DNA of 37,027 bases from an uncultured Azospirillum sp. (GCA_946623145.1 CAMOQT010000005.1:1-37027), one strand, 5' to 3'; counted from the first letter of the stretch, positions 1 through 10,137 are shown. The notes: a model not told the origin generated them from the letters alone. Translations and numbers: made by a program.

Positions 1-7
1 AAAAAAC

Positions 8-223
8 ATGAAACATTCGAACATTCTCAAAAAAGAACTCGGGCTGCAACTTGGCATTTTACGCTTAAAACAAGGTAAAAAACTAAGCCGTGTCGCAACT
101 GATTTAGGTTGGAAAGACCAAGTCATCGACCAAATCGAAAATGGTTACCATCATTCTTGGAAACGCTATTACGAACTCCTCAAATATTATCATGGCACAA
201 TTGGGATTATGCTTGACAAGTAA
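8..223 (+). CDS. small HTH (XRE/Cro-like) protein
   Basis: 71 aa ORF; 'LGILRLKQGKKLSRVATDLGWKDQVIDQIENGYHHSWKRYYELLKYY' has the spacing of an XRE helix-turn-helix. Confidence 0.6.
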   Translation: MKHSNILKKELGLQLGILRLKQGKKLSRVATDLGWKDQVIDQIENGYHHSWKRYYELLKYYHGTIGIMLDK

Positions 224-309
224 TCCCCTTTTCTGAGCGCGGCTTCTGATTTCAAAAACAGAAACCACCTTGCTCACACGGGGCTGGCTTGTTAAAACAG
301 CCCCATCAT

Positions 310-345
310 AAAAAAACGGAGCCGTACTGGAAACACGGCTCCTTA
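310..345 (-). terminator. rho-independent terminator after yejB
   Basis: Minus strand GGAGCCGT-N9-ACGGCTCC followed by GTTTTTTT; arms 318-325 and 335-342. Confidence 0.8.
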
Positions 346-349
346 TCAT

Positions 350-1426
350 TTACACCTTATCAAAATTAATTCTGGGATCAACAAGAGAATACGTTATATC
401 GCTTATCAACTTTAGAATTAAACCTAAAAGAGCAAAAATATACAATGTTCCAAAAATAACCGGATAGTCACGAGTCATAATTGCTTCATATCCCAATAAT
501 CCCATGCCGTTCAACGAAAAAATAACTTCAATCAATAAGGATCCTGTAAACAGCATTTTAATTAATAAACTCGGGAAACCAGCAATAACAATCAGCATAG
601 CGTTGCGAAAAACATGCCCATATAGCACTTGTTTTTCAGTTAAACCTTTTGCTTTTGCTGTTAAAACATAAGGTTTATTAATTTCATCCAAAAAAGAATT
701 TTTGGTCAGCATAGTTAATCCGGCAAAGCCTCCAATCACCATCGCTGTCACCGGTAGGGTAATATGCCAAAAATAATCTGCTATCTTTCCTAAAAGAGAT
801 AATTCTTCCCAATTATCTGATGTTAACCCTCTTAAAGGGAACCATTGCCAATACAGCCCGCCGGCAAATAAAACAATCAGAAAAACAGCAAATAAAAATA
901 CGGGAATAGCAGCGCCGATAACAATAAAAAATGAGGTCCAAATATCAAAAGGCGAACCATCTTTAACTGCTTTTTTTATGCCAAGAGGAATAGCTATCAT
1001 ATAAATTAATAATGTAGACCAAACGCCCAAAGAAACGGATACGGGCATTCTTTCTTTTATTAATTGCCAAACCGTTTTATTTCTGTAAAAGCTTTTTCCA
1101 AAATCAAAAACAGCATAATCTTTTAACATTTTGATAAATCGTTCATGTGCCGGTTTATCAAAGCCAAACTGTTTTTCCAGAGCTTTCACCAAATCATCAG
1201 GAACACCTTGAGCCCCTTTGTACTGGTTGTTTTGCGCATTATTCATATTAACTTGCGTTGTGGAACTGAGGGATGATTTAGAATCCGTATTCATCCCCTG
1301 ATATTTTGCCAGCATATATTCTACCGGTCCGCCCGGAGCAAATTGAATAATCACAAAATTAAGCAACAAAATCCCTAATAGGGTCAGCGGGATAAGAGCT
1401 AATCGTTTGATAATATAATTTCTCAT
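350..1426 (-). CDS. yejB: peptide/oligopeptide ABC transporter permease, YejB-like
   Basis: MRNYIIKRLALIPLTLLGILLLNFVIIQFAPGGP start typical of YejB/DppB; several TM segments; EAA-loop-like region 'KPYVLTAKAKGLTEKQVLYGHVFRNA'. Start at 1426 overlaps the upstream stop (ATGA); the ORF track start at 1447 is longer. Confidence 0.88.
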   Translation of the reverse strand: MRNYIIKRLALIPLTLLGILLLNFVIIQFAPGGPVEYMLAKYQGMNTDSKSSLSSTTQVNMNNAQNNQYKGAQGVPDDLVKALEKQFGFDKPAHERFIKMLKDYAVFDFGKSFYRNKTVWQLIKERMPVSVSLGVWSTLLIYMIAIPLGIKKAVKDGSPFDIWTSFFIVIGAAIPVFLFAVFLIVLFAGGLYWQWFPLRGLTSDNWEELSLLGKIADYFWHITLPVTAMVIGGFAGLTMLTKNSFLDEINKPYVLTAKAKGLTEKQVLYGHVFRNAMLIVIAGFPSLLIKMLFTGSLLIEVIFSLNGMGLLGYEAIMTRDYPVIFGTLYIFALLGLILKLISDITYSLVDPRINFDKV

Positions 1427-3228
1427 TTTATATCTTTCATCCACCAAGTATATGGCAAAAAGCCAGTCTTTATTTCGGTTTGAGGTTGTTCAAACTTATC
1501 CCAATAGGCAACACGCTGTGTCGGAGAAAACCAATGAGGAATAAGATACCAACCATTTAATAAAACTCTATCCAAAGCTCTTACATAGGCCTCATATTCG
1601 TCTTTTTCTTGCGCCGTTATCACGCCTTTTATCAACTCGTCAACCACAGGATTTTTCAAACCAAGGATATTATAGCTGCCTTTAACATCCGCGGAAGAGC
1701 TTCCCCACATTTCTAATTGTTCATTTCCGGGCATTCTGCTTACACTAAATCCTGCTATTGCCATATCAAAATCAAAATTATCTAATCGATTTTTGAAAAC
1801 ACTGGGTTCAATATTACGGAATTTCAATTTAATGCCTATTTTTTTGAGATTTGCAATAAACGGGAGCATCACTCTTGTAAAAGAAGAACCGTTTGCCGAA
1901 TTACCTAAAACTTCAAATTCTAAAGGCTCTCCGGTTGTTAAGTTCGTCATTTTGCCGTCAACAAAATCATACCCTGCCTCTTGCAATAATTTAACGGCTT
2001 GTTTTAGATTTTCTCTTGTTGCTTGGGGAGTCGGATGTTGAGGAAGAGACGGTGGGGTTGTAAAAATACTTTTATCTAATCTGTCTTTGTATTTTTCAAG
2101 AATCTTTAGTTCTTCTCCTTGTGGCAAACCTTGAGCTTCCATTCCCGTATTTGGGAAATAGCTTGTAATCCGCTGGTATTGATTATAAAACAAATTCTCA
2201 TTTGCCCAATCGAAATTAAAAGCTAAACTGATGGCTTGACGGACTCGTTTATCTTTAAACTTGTCTTTTCGTAAATTAAATGCAAAATTCTGCAACGGCG
2301 AAGCGTTATTGTGTTTTATTTCTTTTTTTAATACCTTACCTCTTTTGATAATATCATTATCGTATCCCGTTGCCCATATTTTAGCGATATATTCTTCTCT
2401 GGTATCAATATTTCCGGCAAAAAGAGCCTGCAATGTAACTGTTGTATCTTGATAATAATCATAACGAAGCTCATCAAAGTTAAACATTCCCTTACGTGTC
2501 GGCAAATCTTTTGCCCAATAATCATCGCGACGCTTAAATTGAATATATTTATTTACCTCAAATTTATCCAATATATAAGGCCCGCTTCCTACCGGTGGAA
2601 CTAAAGAAGGCTCTGCAAAGTCTTTTCCTTGCCAATCTGCTGCCGAATAAATGCTCATTTGCGCTAAAATAAGCGGCAATTCCCTATTTTGACTTCCTGC
2701 CTTAAAATAAAAACGAACATGGTAGTCATTAATCTTTTCTACATGGTCAACATCTGCATAATAAACTTTATATAACGGCTGACCTTTTTCTATCAGTGAA
2801 TTAAAACTGAAAATAACATCGTCAGCCAAAACCGGCTGTCCGTTACTAAATTTGGCCCGTTCATCTAAAATAAAACCGACATAGCTTTTATCTTCGGGAA
2901 ATTCAAATTCTTTAGCTAATAAAGGATAAACTGTTGAAATATCATCAACGGCCGTTACGCCTAAAGTATCCATTGTTAGAGAAACCGTCAGTCCTCCATC
3001 TGAAATTCCCTTAAATATAAAAGGATTAAAATTATCAAATGTTCCATATGTCGGCATAACCATTTTTCCGCCTTTGGGTGCGGTCGGATTAACATATGAC
3101 AAATATTCAAAATTGTCCGGATATGTCGCTTTTCCGTATAGGGCCAGATATGGCAACGTTTCTGCCGAGGCATTGAAACTCAGCAAAAAACTTAACAAAA
3201 CAATCCATTTATTTATAGTTATCTGCAT
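1423..3228 (-). CDS. yejA: extracellular solute-binding protein, family 5 (YejA-like)
   Basis: Signal peptide MQITINKWIVLLSFLLSFNASA; SBP_bac_5-like sequence (PTAPKGGKMVMPTYGTFDNFNPF, DDVIFSFNSL, VRQAISLAFNFDWANENLFYNQY). Confidence 0.9.
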   Translation of the reverse strand: MQITINKWIVLLSFLLSFNASAETLPYLALYGKATYPDNFEYLSYVNPTAPKGGKMVMPTYGTFDNFNPFIFKGISDGGLTVSLTMDTLGVTAVDDISTVYPLLAKEFEFPEDKSYVGFILDERAKFSNGQPVLADDVIFSFNSLIEKGQPLYKVYYADVDHVEKINDYHVRFYFKAGSQNRELPLILAQMSIYSAADWQGKDFAEPSLVPPVGSGPYILDKFEVNKYIQFKRRDDYWAKDLPTRKGMFNFDELRYDYYQDTTVTLQALFAGNIDTREEYIAKIWATGYDNDIIKRGKVLKKEIKHNNASPLQNFAFNLRKDKFKDKRVRQAISLAFNFDWANENLFYNQYQRITSYFPNTGMEAQGLPQGEELKILEKYKDRLDKSIFTTPPSLPQHPTPQATRENLKQAVKLLQEAGYDFVDGKMTNLTTGEPLEFEVLGNSANGSSFTRVMLPFIANLKKIGIKLKFRNIEPSVFKNRLDNFDFDMAIAGFSVSRMPGNEQLEMWGSSSADVKGSYNILGLKNPVVDELIKGVITAQEKDEYEAYVRALDRVLLNGWYLIPHWFSPTQRVAYWDKFEQPQTEIKTGFLPYTWWMKDIK

Positions 3229-4606
3229 TCATCCATCCGCCAAAGGGGTATGAATAATCACCATCGTTGCTGATTTTAGGCTCGGGCATTCCTTCATCCG
3301 TACTCTCAACCTCTTTTTGAGCTTTCAGATCACGTTGTTTTGCCTCTTCCCATTCTTGTTTCATGTCTGATAGAGACGCTGTGGCTTTTGTAAAACCGCC
3401 CGCTAAATCAGCATGTATGATTGATTTTGCCTCTTCGAAGTTTATTCCCGTTGTCGGTTCTTGCTCTTCCTTAATAATGATTTCCGGAACAGTCAATTCA
3501 GGTTCTTTTTCTGTTTCTTCTTCCGGTTCTGGTTCCGGAGCGGGCTCCTCTGTCTCTCCGATCACTTCAGCTTCTTTCTCAAAAACAGGTTGTTGTTCTT
3601 CTTTCTCCGGAGCTAAAAAAGATAATGACGGTTCTAACCGAGGCTCCTCTTTTTCAGATTTCTCTTCTGATCCGAAACTCTTTGCAAAAGCTACCGATAA
3701 AGGATCTTTCGGCTCATTTTGTTCTTTGTTTATTGATGCCGCTTCTTTTGTTTCTGTCTTTTTGCGCGTAAAAGTATTTATAAATAAACGTCTTGCACTT
3801 TCAGATAAATCTGATGTCGGTTTTTGCGGTATTTCTTGTTTATTAATAAAAGTATTTTTTGTTTCTTCTACCTTTTGTTCTTCAACATCTTGTTCTTCAG
3901 AAATCTGCTTCCGAGCCAAGGTTAAATCTCTATTTTGACGTATAGAATCGGCAGGTGCAGCCAATATGCTGAAAACTTTGCCTAAAACACCAGTTTCGAT
4001 AATATTTAAAAATAATCTTTCTTTGTCGTGTTTTTCCAGGGCAGAAACAAAGTTTTGATATCTCGAACAAAATTCAAGGATAGTTCCGCCCAACATAGCA
4101 TCATGTAATGCTTTTTGCAAAAGACGATTAGGTAAATTAGGTTGATTTTGATATTGTTCTACAATAACTTTTCCTAAAGCCCATTTACCTCCGTTTTTAA
4201 CTTTCAACCAAAGATTGTCTATTTGTTCCGGGGTTGCTAATTCGTTTCTTTTAATGATATCAGATAAAAGTTCATTCATATCAGCAATAAAAACATCAAC
4301 TTTACTCAGTAAAATATTATCCTTTAAGTCCTCACCCGCCTCTAATAAAACCTTTGCTATTAAATCCGAGTAGTCCTGATTTTTCTTCATTTGCTTAAAT
4401 AAAGAGTACATATTTTTATTTAAGACCGCAACACTAATGTATTGGTATATATATCCAAATATGGCCCATAAAATAAAAATCGGCAAAACAACAACCGCCG
4501 TTGTAACAACAAAACTGTCCACGCTACCATTAGCGCTATTTGCCAATGCATAAAAAATCCAAACAACACTGGCAAAAACGGAAACTAAAAAAGCTGCTGA
4601 TAACAC
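3209..4606 (-). CDS. membrane-anchored protein with acidic, probably disordered C-terminal half
   Basis: 465 aa ORF; two N-terminal TM segments; long E/P/K-rich tract; overlaps yejA start by 20 nt. Confidence 0.75.
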   Translation of the reverse strand: MLSAAFLVSVFASVVWIFYALANSANGSVDSFVVTTAVVVLPIFILWAIFGYIYQYISVAVLNKNMYSLFKQMKKNQDYSDLIAKVLLEAGEDLKDNILLSKVDVFIADMNELLSDIIKRNELATPEQIDNLWLKVKNGGKWALGKVIVEQYQNQPNLPNRLLQKALHDAMLGGTILEFCSRYQNFVSALEKHDKERLFLNIIETGVLGKVFSILAAPADSIRQNRDLTLARKQISEEQDVEEQKVEETKNTFINKQEIPQKPTSDLSESARRLFINTFTRKKTETKEAASINKEQNEPKDPLSVAFAKSFGSEEKSEKEEPRLEPSLSFLAPEKEEQQPVFEKEAEVIGETEEPAPEPEPEEETEKEPELTVPEIIIKEEQEPTTGINFEEAKSIIHADLAGGFTKATASLSDMKQEWEEAKQRDLKAQKEVESTDEGMPEPKISNDGDYSYPFGGWMNADNYK

Positions 4607-4792
4607 GTTTATCCCCTTTTTATCCCTAAACTGTCGCTATTTTAGTTCATTTATGATTTATTGCAATTATTTTCATTCATTAATCAAAAGACTTTACACA
4701 ACAAAATCAACAAGTTTTTAAAATAATAGTCGAAATTTGATTTTTTTTGTGATATGAAAGGGGCAGGTTTTAATTTTTAATAGAGAATAGTT

Positions 4793-5764
4793 ATGAATCA
4801 AACGAACACTTTGATTTTGGATTTTGAAAAAAATATTGTTGAAATTGAAGCTAAAATAGAAGGTTTAAAGCTTCTGGCTCAAAACGAAGATGTTGATATT
4901 TCTCAAGAAACACAGCGATTAAAGCAAAAGCTTGAGAGACAAATGCGTCAAACCTACGCCAACTTAACACCTTGGCAAAAACTTCAAGTTTCCAGACATC
5001 CTCAGCGACCACATTGTTTAGATTATATAAATTCTTTGGTTGAAGATTTTACACCTCTGAGCGGCGATCGCTTTTTTGGTGACGATGAAGCCATGATCGG
5101 TGGTATCGGTCGTTTCAGAGATATGTCTGTCGTTGTTATCGGTCAAGAAAAAGGACACGACTTAGAATCAAGAATGAAGTATAATTTCGGTATGGCAAAG
5201 CCGGAAGGATATCGCAAAGCACAACGTTTAATGGGCATGGCTGAAAAATTTAATATGCCGGTTATTGCTTTTGTAGACACTGATGGTGCTTTTCCCGGCA
5301 TTGATGCGGAAGCTCGCGGACAGGCAGAAGCGATAGCTTCTTCTATTGAAAAATGTCTACAAGTTAAAACGCCTATTGTTTCTATTGTTATCGGCATGGG
5401 CGGTTCAGGCGGAGCCATTGCCATTGCTACTGCCAATCGTATTCTTATGCTTGAAAATTCTATCTATTCAGTTATTTCTCCGGAAGGTTGTGCTTCTATT
5501 TTATGGCGTTCGGTAGATAAAGTTCAAGAAGCAACCGAAGCCTTGCGTTTGACTGCACAAGACTTGCGCCGTTTTGGTGTTATCGATGAAATTATCAAAG
5601 AGCCGTTAGGCGGTGCACATCGCAACCCAGCTCAAATGATTGAAAAAGTCGGTGATTGCATAGCAAAACATTTACGTGAACTTAAAAATTTCAGTGGAGA
5701 AGAGCTAAAAAAACAGCGTACTGCTAAATTTTTGGCAATGGGACGCAATTTGCCTGACAATTAG
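4793..5764 (+). CDS. accA: acetyl-CoA carboxylase carboxyltransferase subunit alpha
   Basis: RPHCLDYI, GDRFFGDDEAMIGGIGRF, GHDLESRMKYNFGMAKPEGYRKAQRLM, FVDTDGAFPGIDAEARGQAEAIA, ISPEGCASILW. Confidence 0.97.
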   Translation: MNQTNTLILDFEKNIVEIEAKIEGLKLLAQNEDVDISQETQRLKQKLERQMRQTYANLTPWQKLQVSRHPQRPHCLDYINSLVEDFTPLSGDRFFGDDEAMIGGIGRFRDMSVVVIGQEKGHDLESRMKYNFGMAKPEGYRKAQRLMGMAEKFNMPVIAFVDTDGAFPGIDAEARGQAEAIASSIEKCLQVKTPIVSIVIGMGGSGGAIAIATANRILMLENSIYSVISPEGCASILWRSVDKVQEATEALRLTAQDLRRFGVIDEIIKEPLGGAHRNPAQMIEKVGDCIAKHLRELKNFSGEELKKQRTAKFLAMGRNLPDN

Positions 5765-5773
5765 GAAAAAAGA

Positions 5774-6904
5774 ATGACAGAGCATGACATTTGGTTCTTA
5801 TCTTTCGGAATCGGCATTTCAATTTTGTTGTTATGCAATCTTTTGTTTGTTATTTTTAAAAAAGATCATCATCAAGAATTTCGCTCTTTTGCTGACACAC
5901 TTTTTCGCGGACAAGCTGAATTAGCCGGAAGGATGTCTCAACTTTCAGAATCATCCTCACAACAACAAGCTAAGCTTTCTGAAGCAATTAACGAGCAAAA
6001 AGTCTCTGTCTTAAAAATAATGGATGAAAAATTATTAGCTGTCACCAAAAGTGTTGGGGAGGGCTTGCAGCAATCAACAGCAAAAACCACTGAAACCATT
6101 CAAGATTTGAGGGAGCGCTTGGCTAAAATTGATGTTGCACAACAAAAAATTTCCCACTTATCCGAACAAGTTGTTTCTTTGCAAGAAGTTTTATCTAATA
6201 AACAAGCTCGCGGAGCTTTCGGTGAGATTCAACTCAATGATTTGGTTAAATCAATTCTTCCGCCCTCTGCTTATGAATTTCAATGCGTTTTAAGTAATCA
6301 AAAACGAGCTGATTGCGTATTAAAACTACCGAATCCTCCGGGAACAATCGTTATTGACTCAAAATTTCCCTTAGAAAGTTATCAGGCTTTACGAAATGCT
6401 GAAAGTGACAGAGAAAAGATTGAAGCAGAGCGTTTTTTCAGAACCTCTGTCTTAAAGCATATAAAAGACATTTCTGAAAAATATATCATTCCCGGAGAAA
6501 CAGCAGAATCCGCATTGATGTTTTTACCGGCAGAATCCATTTATGCTGAATTATACACTAACTTTACAGATGTTGTGGAAACATCTTATCGATCAAAAGT
6601 ATGGATTGTTTCACCAACAACGCTGATGGCAACGCTCAATACTGTTCGTGCCGTTTTAAAAGATGCGACAATGAGAGAACAGGCCGGTGTTATTCAAAAA
6701 GAAGTCGGTGTTTTAATTGAAGATATTGCACGCTTAGATGATAGAATAGAAAACCTTTCAAAGCATTTTGAAATGGCATCCAAAGACATTGGAGAAATTA
6801 GAATTTCTTCAGGAAAAATAGCTCGAAGAATTGAGAAAATTGAGGACCTCGAGCTTGGAGAATATCCCCCGCAAAAAGTTGTCGGATATGTCGCAGAAAA
6901 ATAA
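5774..6904 (+). CDS. rmuC: RmuC-family protein (DNA recombination)
   Basis: N-terminal TM, coiled coil, then RGAFGEIQL...VIDSKFPLESYQAL...IVSPTTLMATLNTVRAV typical of RmuC. Confidence 0.93.
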   Translation: MTEHDIWFLSFGIGISILLLCNLLFVIFKKDHHQEFRSFADTLFRGQAELAGRMSQLSESSSQQQAKLSEAINEQKVSVLKIMDEKLLAVTKSVGEGLQQSTAKTTETIQDLRERLAKIDVAQQKISHLSEQVVSLQEVLSNKQARGAFGEIQLNDLVKSILPPSAYEFQCVLSNQKRADCVLKLPNPPGTIVIDSKFPLESYQALRNAESDREKIEAERFFRTSVLKHIKDISEKYIIPGETAESALMFLPAESIYAELYTNFTDVVETSYRSKVWIVSPTTLMATLNTVRAVLKDATMREQAGVIQKEVGVLIEDIARLDDRIENLSKHFEMASKDIGEIRISSGKIARRIEKIEDLELGEYPPQKVVGYVAEK

Positions 6905-7018
6905 AACTTGGGATAAGTATTGAACTTTTTTTGATTTTTATTAATTTGCGATATTGATTTATAAAACAAAAGCGGATAATTTATTATTAACTTAACTAAA
7001 ATATGAATGAGGTATATT

Positions 7019-7300
7019 GTGACAAAATCTGAATTAATTGAAAAAATATTAGCAAAAAACCCACACTTAACATTGAAAGATGTTGATCGTGTTGTAACGA
7101 CTGTTTTGGATAAAGTTATTTCATCTTTAGCTAATGGTGATCGCGTTGAGTTTCGCGGTTTTGGCGCTTTTTCAGTCAGAACAAGATCTCCACGTATTGC
7201 TAAAAATCCAAGAACAGGTGAAAAAGTTAAAGTTGAAGAGAGAAAAATCCCTCACTTTAAAACCGGTAAACAATTACATGAATTGTTAAATAAAAAATAA
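7019..7300 (+). CDS. ihfB: integration host factor beta subunit / HU-family protein
   Basis: TKSELIEKI...VEFRGFGAFSVRTRSPRIAKNPRTGEKV...PHFKTGKQLHELLN; GTG at 7019 preceded by GAGG is a better start than the ATG at 7007. Confidence 0.92.
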   Translation: MTKSELIEKILAKNPHLTLKDVDRVVTTVLDKVISSLANGDRVEFRGFGAFSVRTRSPRIAKNPRTGEKVKVEERKIPHFKTGKQLHELLNKK

Positions 7301-7326
7301 TCTATATTTTCTGAAAGGGCTGCACT

Positions 7327-7740
7327 ATGGGATTTATTAAAGTTTTAATCGGTCTGCCTGTTTTTATTGTACTTTTGATTTTTGCTTTTGTTAATAATGA
7401 CTTGGCGACTTTTAGTTTATGGCCTTTTTCTATAGAAATTACAGTATCTCTTAGCGTTGCCGTACTGTTTTTTGTTTTTTTAGGTTTCTTCCTCGGAAGC
7501 TTTTTCTCTTGGATGTCTTATGCTCCTTTACGCCAAGATTTGCGTAAACAGAAAAAGAAAAACAAGAAGCTCAGCAGACAACAACAAATTTTAACAGAGA
7601 CCGTTTCTGATTTACAAGGAAACTTAGAGCAGGTTAAAGCGGAAAAAGAAGCATTGTTGCCTGAAAAACCTGGATTTTTCAGTTTTTTGAAAAGAAAATC
7701 ATCTTCTTCCGCCATTAACAATGAAAATGGGAAAAATTAA
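7327..7740 (+). CDS. LapA-domain (DUF1049) membrane protein
   Basis: Two N-terminal TM helices, then a Lys/Gln-rich coiled coil; adjacent to ihfB as often seen. Confidence 0.8.
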   Translation: MGFIKVLIGLPVFIVLLIFAFVNNDLATFSLWPFSIEITVSLSVAVLFFVFLGFFLGSFFSWMSYAPLRQDLRKQKKKNKKLSRQQQILTETVSDLQGNLEQVKAEKEALLPEKPGFFSFLKRKSSSSAINNENGKN

Positions 7741-8633
7741 TGAACTGGATTGCCGATTTTGTTCGTCCTAAAGTCACAAAAGTAACCGTTAAAGAAGAAG
7801 ATATTGCCGATAATCTTTGGATTAAATGTCCGGTTTGCGGTAAAATGCTTTTTTCAAAAGAGTTGAAAAAAAGTATGTATGTCTGCACCGAATGCGGACA
7901 CCATTTGCGTTTATTCGTAGATAAACGATTAAAGTTGCTTTTTGATGGTGCATATGAAGAAATTTCTTTACCAACACCAAAAGAAGATCCTTTGAAGTTT
8001 AAGGATTCAAAAAAATATATCGATAGATTACGTTCTTACAGAAAAACAACCGGACACAATGATGCTATTCGTGTTGCTCATGGCGAAATAGGTGGTATTC
8101 CCTGTGTTGTTGCTGCAATGGATTTTGCTTTTATGGGTGGCTCTATGGGAATGGCTGTCGGTGAAGGAATTGTTAAAGCAGCAGAACTATCTGCCCGCAA
8201 TAATTATCCTTTGATTATAGTTACAGCATCCGGTGGAGCTCGTATGCAAGAAGGTATTTTATCTTTAATGCAAATGGCCCGTACAACAGCCGCAATTAAT
8301 CAAGTAAAAGAAAAAGGTATTCCTTATATCTCTATTTTAACAGATCCGACGACGGGCGGTGTTTCCGCCTCCTTTGCAATGCTTGGTGATATCCATATTG
8401 CAGAAAAAGGATGTATTATCGGATTTGCAGGCGCTCGAGTTATTGAGCAAACGATCAGAGAAAAGCTTCCTGAAGGATTTCAACGTGCCGAATATTTATT
8501 AGAGCATGGTATGGTCGATATTGTTGTGACACGTTCCGAAATGAAAGAAACTTTGGTTAAAGTTATTAGCATTTTAACGCATAAAAAGCCTGCGATTTCT
8601 CGCCCGCTGTTAGAAAATCCGACTTCGGCTTAA
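7740..8633 (+). CDS. accD: acetyl-CoA carboxylase carboxyltransferase subunit beta
   Basis: Zinc ribbon CPVCGK...CTECGHH; VAAMDFAFMGGSMGMAVGEGIVKAAELS; ASGGARMQEG; LTDPTTGGVSASFAMLGDI. Confidence 0.97.
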   Translation: MNWIADFVRPKVTKVTVKEEDIADNLWIKCPVCGKMLFSKELKKSMYVCTECGHHLRLFVDKRLKLLFDGAYEEISLPTPKEDPLKFKDSKKYIDRLRSYRKTTGHNDAIRVAHGEIGGIPCVVAAMDFAFMGGSMGMAVGEGIVKAAELSARNNYPLIIVTASGGARMQEGILSLMQMARTTAAINQVKEKGIPYISILTDPTTGGVSASFAMLGDIHIAEKGCIIGFAGARVIEQTIREKLPEGFQRAEYLLEHGMVDIVVTRSEMKETLVKVISILTHKKPAISRPLLENPTSA

Positions 8634-8655
8634 CTGTTAAAAACAGGAGATTATC

Positions 8656-10137
8656 ATGCTTTCATTAAAACATCTTAATATTAAATCTTTTAATGAAAAT
8701 TTGGCATATATCAATAAAAACTGTTTAGAGTATGCTATTGATGATATATCTGCCTTGTCTCAAGTTGAAATTCAAACAGAAGCTAGTAAAATTTATGCTT
8801 TCTTGCAAGTTGTTGAAGATGACTCTTTAGTATCTGCCACAGAATTGGCCTTGAATGATGAAGCTTTTAATAATTTAGGAGAGCCTGAAAAAACTGAAGT
8901 TTCCATCAGTTTAGCTGCGCCAGCACCAAGCAGAATGGCTCTTAAAAGAAAAATTGCTGGTAATATTTTATCGCCTCAAGATTATAAATTTATCATAAAA
9001 GATATCATTAATCGTCGTTATTCTGACATTGATATTGCTTCTTTTATTGTTGCCGGAGGGGCTTTTATCAGTGCCAACGAAGTGCTTGGATTAACTGATG
9101 CGTTGGTAAATAATGATAAAATTAATTGGAGTTTTGAAAATATTGTTGCAGATCACCATTGTTTAGGCGGTGTTCCCGGTAATAAAACAGACATTATTGT
9201 TGCAGCAATTGTTGGTGCTTATGGTTTAGCTATGCCAAAGACTGTTGCCAGAGCGACGACTTCTTGCGCCAGCGTCGCTGACACAATGGGGGTTTTATGT
9301 AATATTAATCTTACACAAGATCATTTTTTGGAATTAGTTGAAAATAATCGTGTCGCTATTGCCGATTATGAACCCTTAAATATTGCAGATGCCGTTAAAT
9401 CTATTGCAAATGTTGAAAGGCATCTCGGATTAACTCAGCAAGAATTCCTTTTAACATCTATTTTAGCTATTAAGATCTCAGCCGGTGTTACGCACTTATT
9501 GATAGATATTCCTGTCGGCGAAAAATCTCGTGTTAAAAACACTTATGAAGCCATCCGTTTAAGAAAACTTGCAGAATACGCAGGAGATCATCTTGGCGTT
9601 CATGTTGAAACAGTGATCACAGATGGCAGAGAACCTATCGGTAACGGAATTGGTGCTGTTTTAGAAGCGCGTGATGTTGTTCAAGTTCTGAAGAACAAAC
9701 CTAATGCACCTCAAGATTTATTAGAAAAATCACTATTTTTGGCCGGTCGTATTTTGGAATTTGATCCTAAATTACGTGGCGGGCAAGGTTATAATACTGC
9801 AGCAGAAATTTTACGATCAGGGCAAGCTCTTGAAAAACTTAATGATATTATTAAAGCACAAGGAAAGAAAGAGGCTCCTGTTTTAGGTGGTTTCACTCGG
9901 GATGTTTTAGCCCCACAAAGTGGTGAAGTTTTAGAAATTGATAATGCACAAATCAATCGTATCGGAATCTGGGCCGGTGTTCGTCAATACCCCGGAACCG
10001 GAATCGATTTGTTTAAGAAAATCGGTGATATCGTTGATGCCGGTGAACCTTTGTACCGCATTTATGCCTATACTTCAGATGATTTGGCTTTAGCTGAATC
10101 CGTTATTGAAAATTCAACCGGTTATATCATAAAATAA
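8656..10137 (+). CDS. thymidine phosphorylase family / AMP phosphorylase-like protein
   Basis: 493 aa with N-terminal extension; HHCLGGVPGNKTDIIVAAIVGAYGL, ARATTSCASVADTMGVL, LLIDIPVGEKSRV, ITDGREPIGNGIGAVLEARDV. Confidence 0.88.
   Translation: MLSLKHLNIKSFNENLAYINKNCLEYAIDDISALSQVEIQTEASKIYAFLQVVEDDSLVSATELALNDEAFNNLGEPEKTEVSISLAAPAPSRMALKRKIAGNILSPQDYKFIIKDIINRRYSDIDIASFIVAGGAFISANEVLGLTDALVNNDKINWSFENIVADHHCLGGVPGNKTDIIVAAIVGAYGLAMPKTVARATTSCASVADTMGVLCNINLTQDHFLELVENNRVAIADYEPLNIADAVKSIANVERHLGLTQQEFLLTSILAIKISAGVTHLLIDIPVGEKSRVKNTYEAIRLRKLAEYAGDHLGVHVETVITDGREPIGNGIGAVLEARDVVQVLKNKPNAPQDLLEKSLFLAGRILEFDPKLRGGQGYNTAAEILRSGQALEKLNDIIKAQGKKEAPVLGGFTRDVLAPQSGEVLEIDNAQINRIGIWAGVRQYPGTGIDLFKKIGDIVDAGEPLYRIYAYTSDDLALAESVIENSTGYIIK

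Noticed and set aside
280-304. GGGGCTG-N11-CAGCCCC hairpin
   Set aside because: No adjacent T-tract on either strand; probably part of the convergent termination region but not supported as a separate element
104-349. 81 aa minus-strand ORF
   Set aside because: Overlaps the HTH gene and the yejB terminator; no support
3363-3938. 191 aa plus-strand ORF
   Set aside because: Antisense to the E/P/K-rich tract of the 3209-4606 gene; Ser/Phe/Val-rich translation is the expected shadow
4691-4702. 12-mer ACTTTACACAAC whose reverse complement recurs at 22843-22854 upstream of mutM
   Set aside because: Many 12-mer pairs are expected by chance in 37 kb of AT-rich DNA; no further shared context
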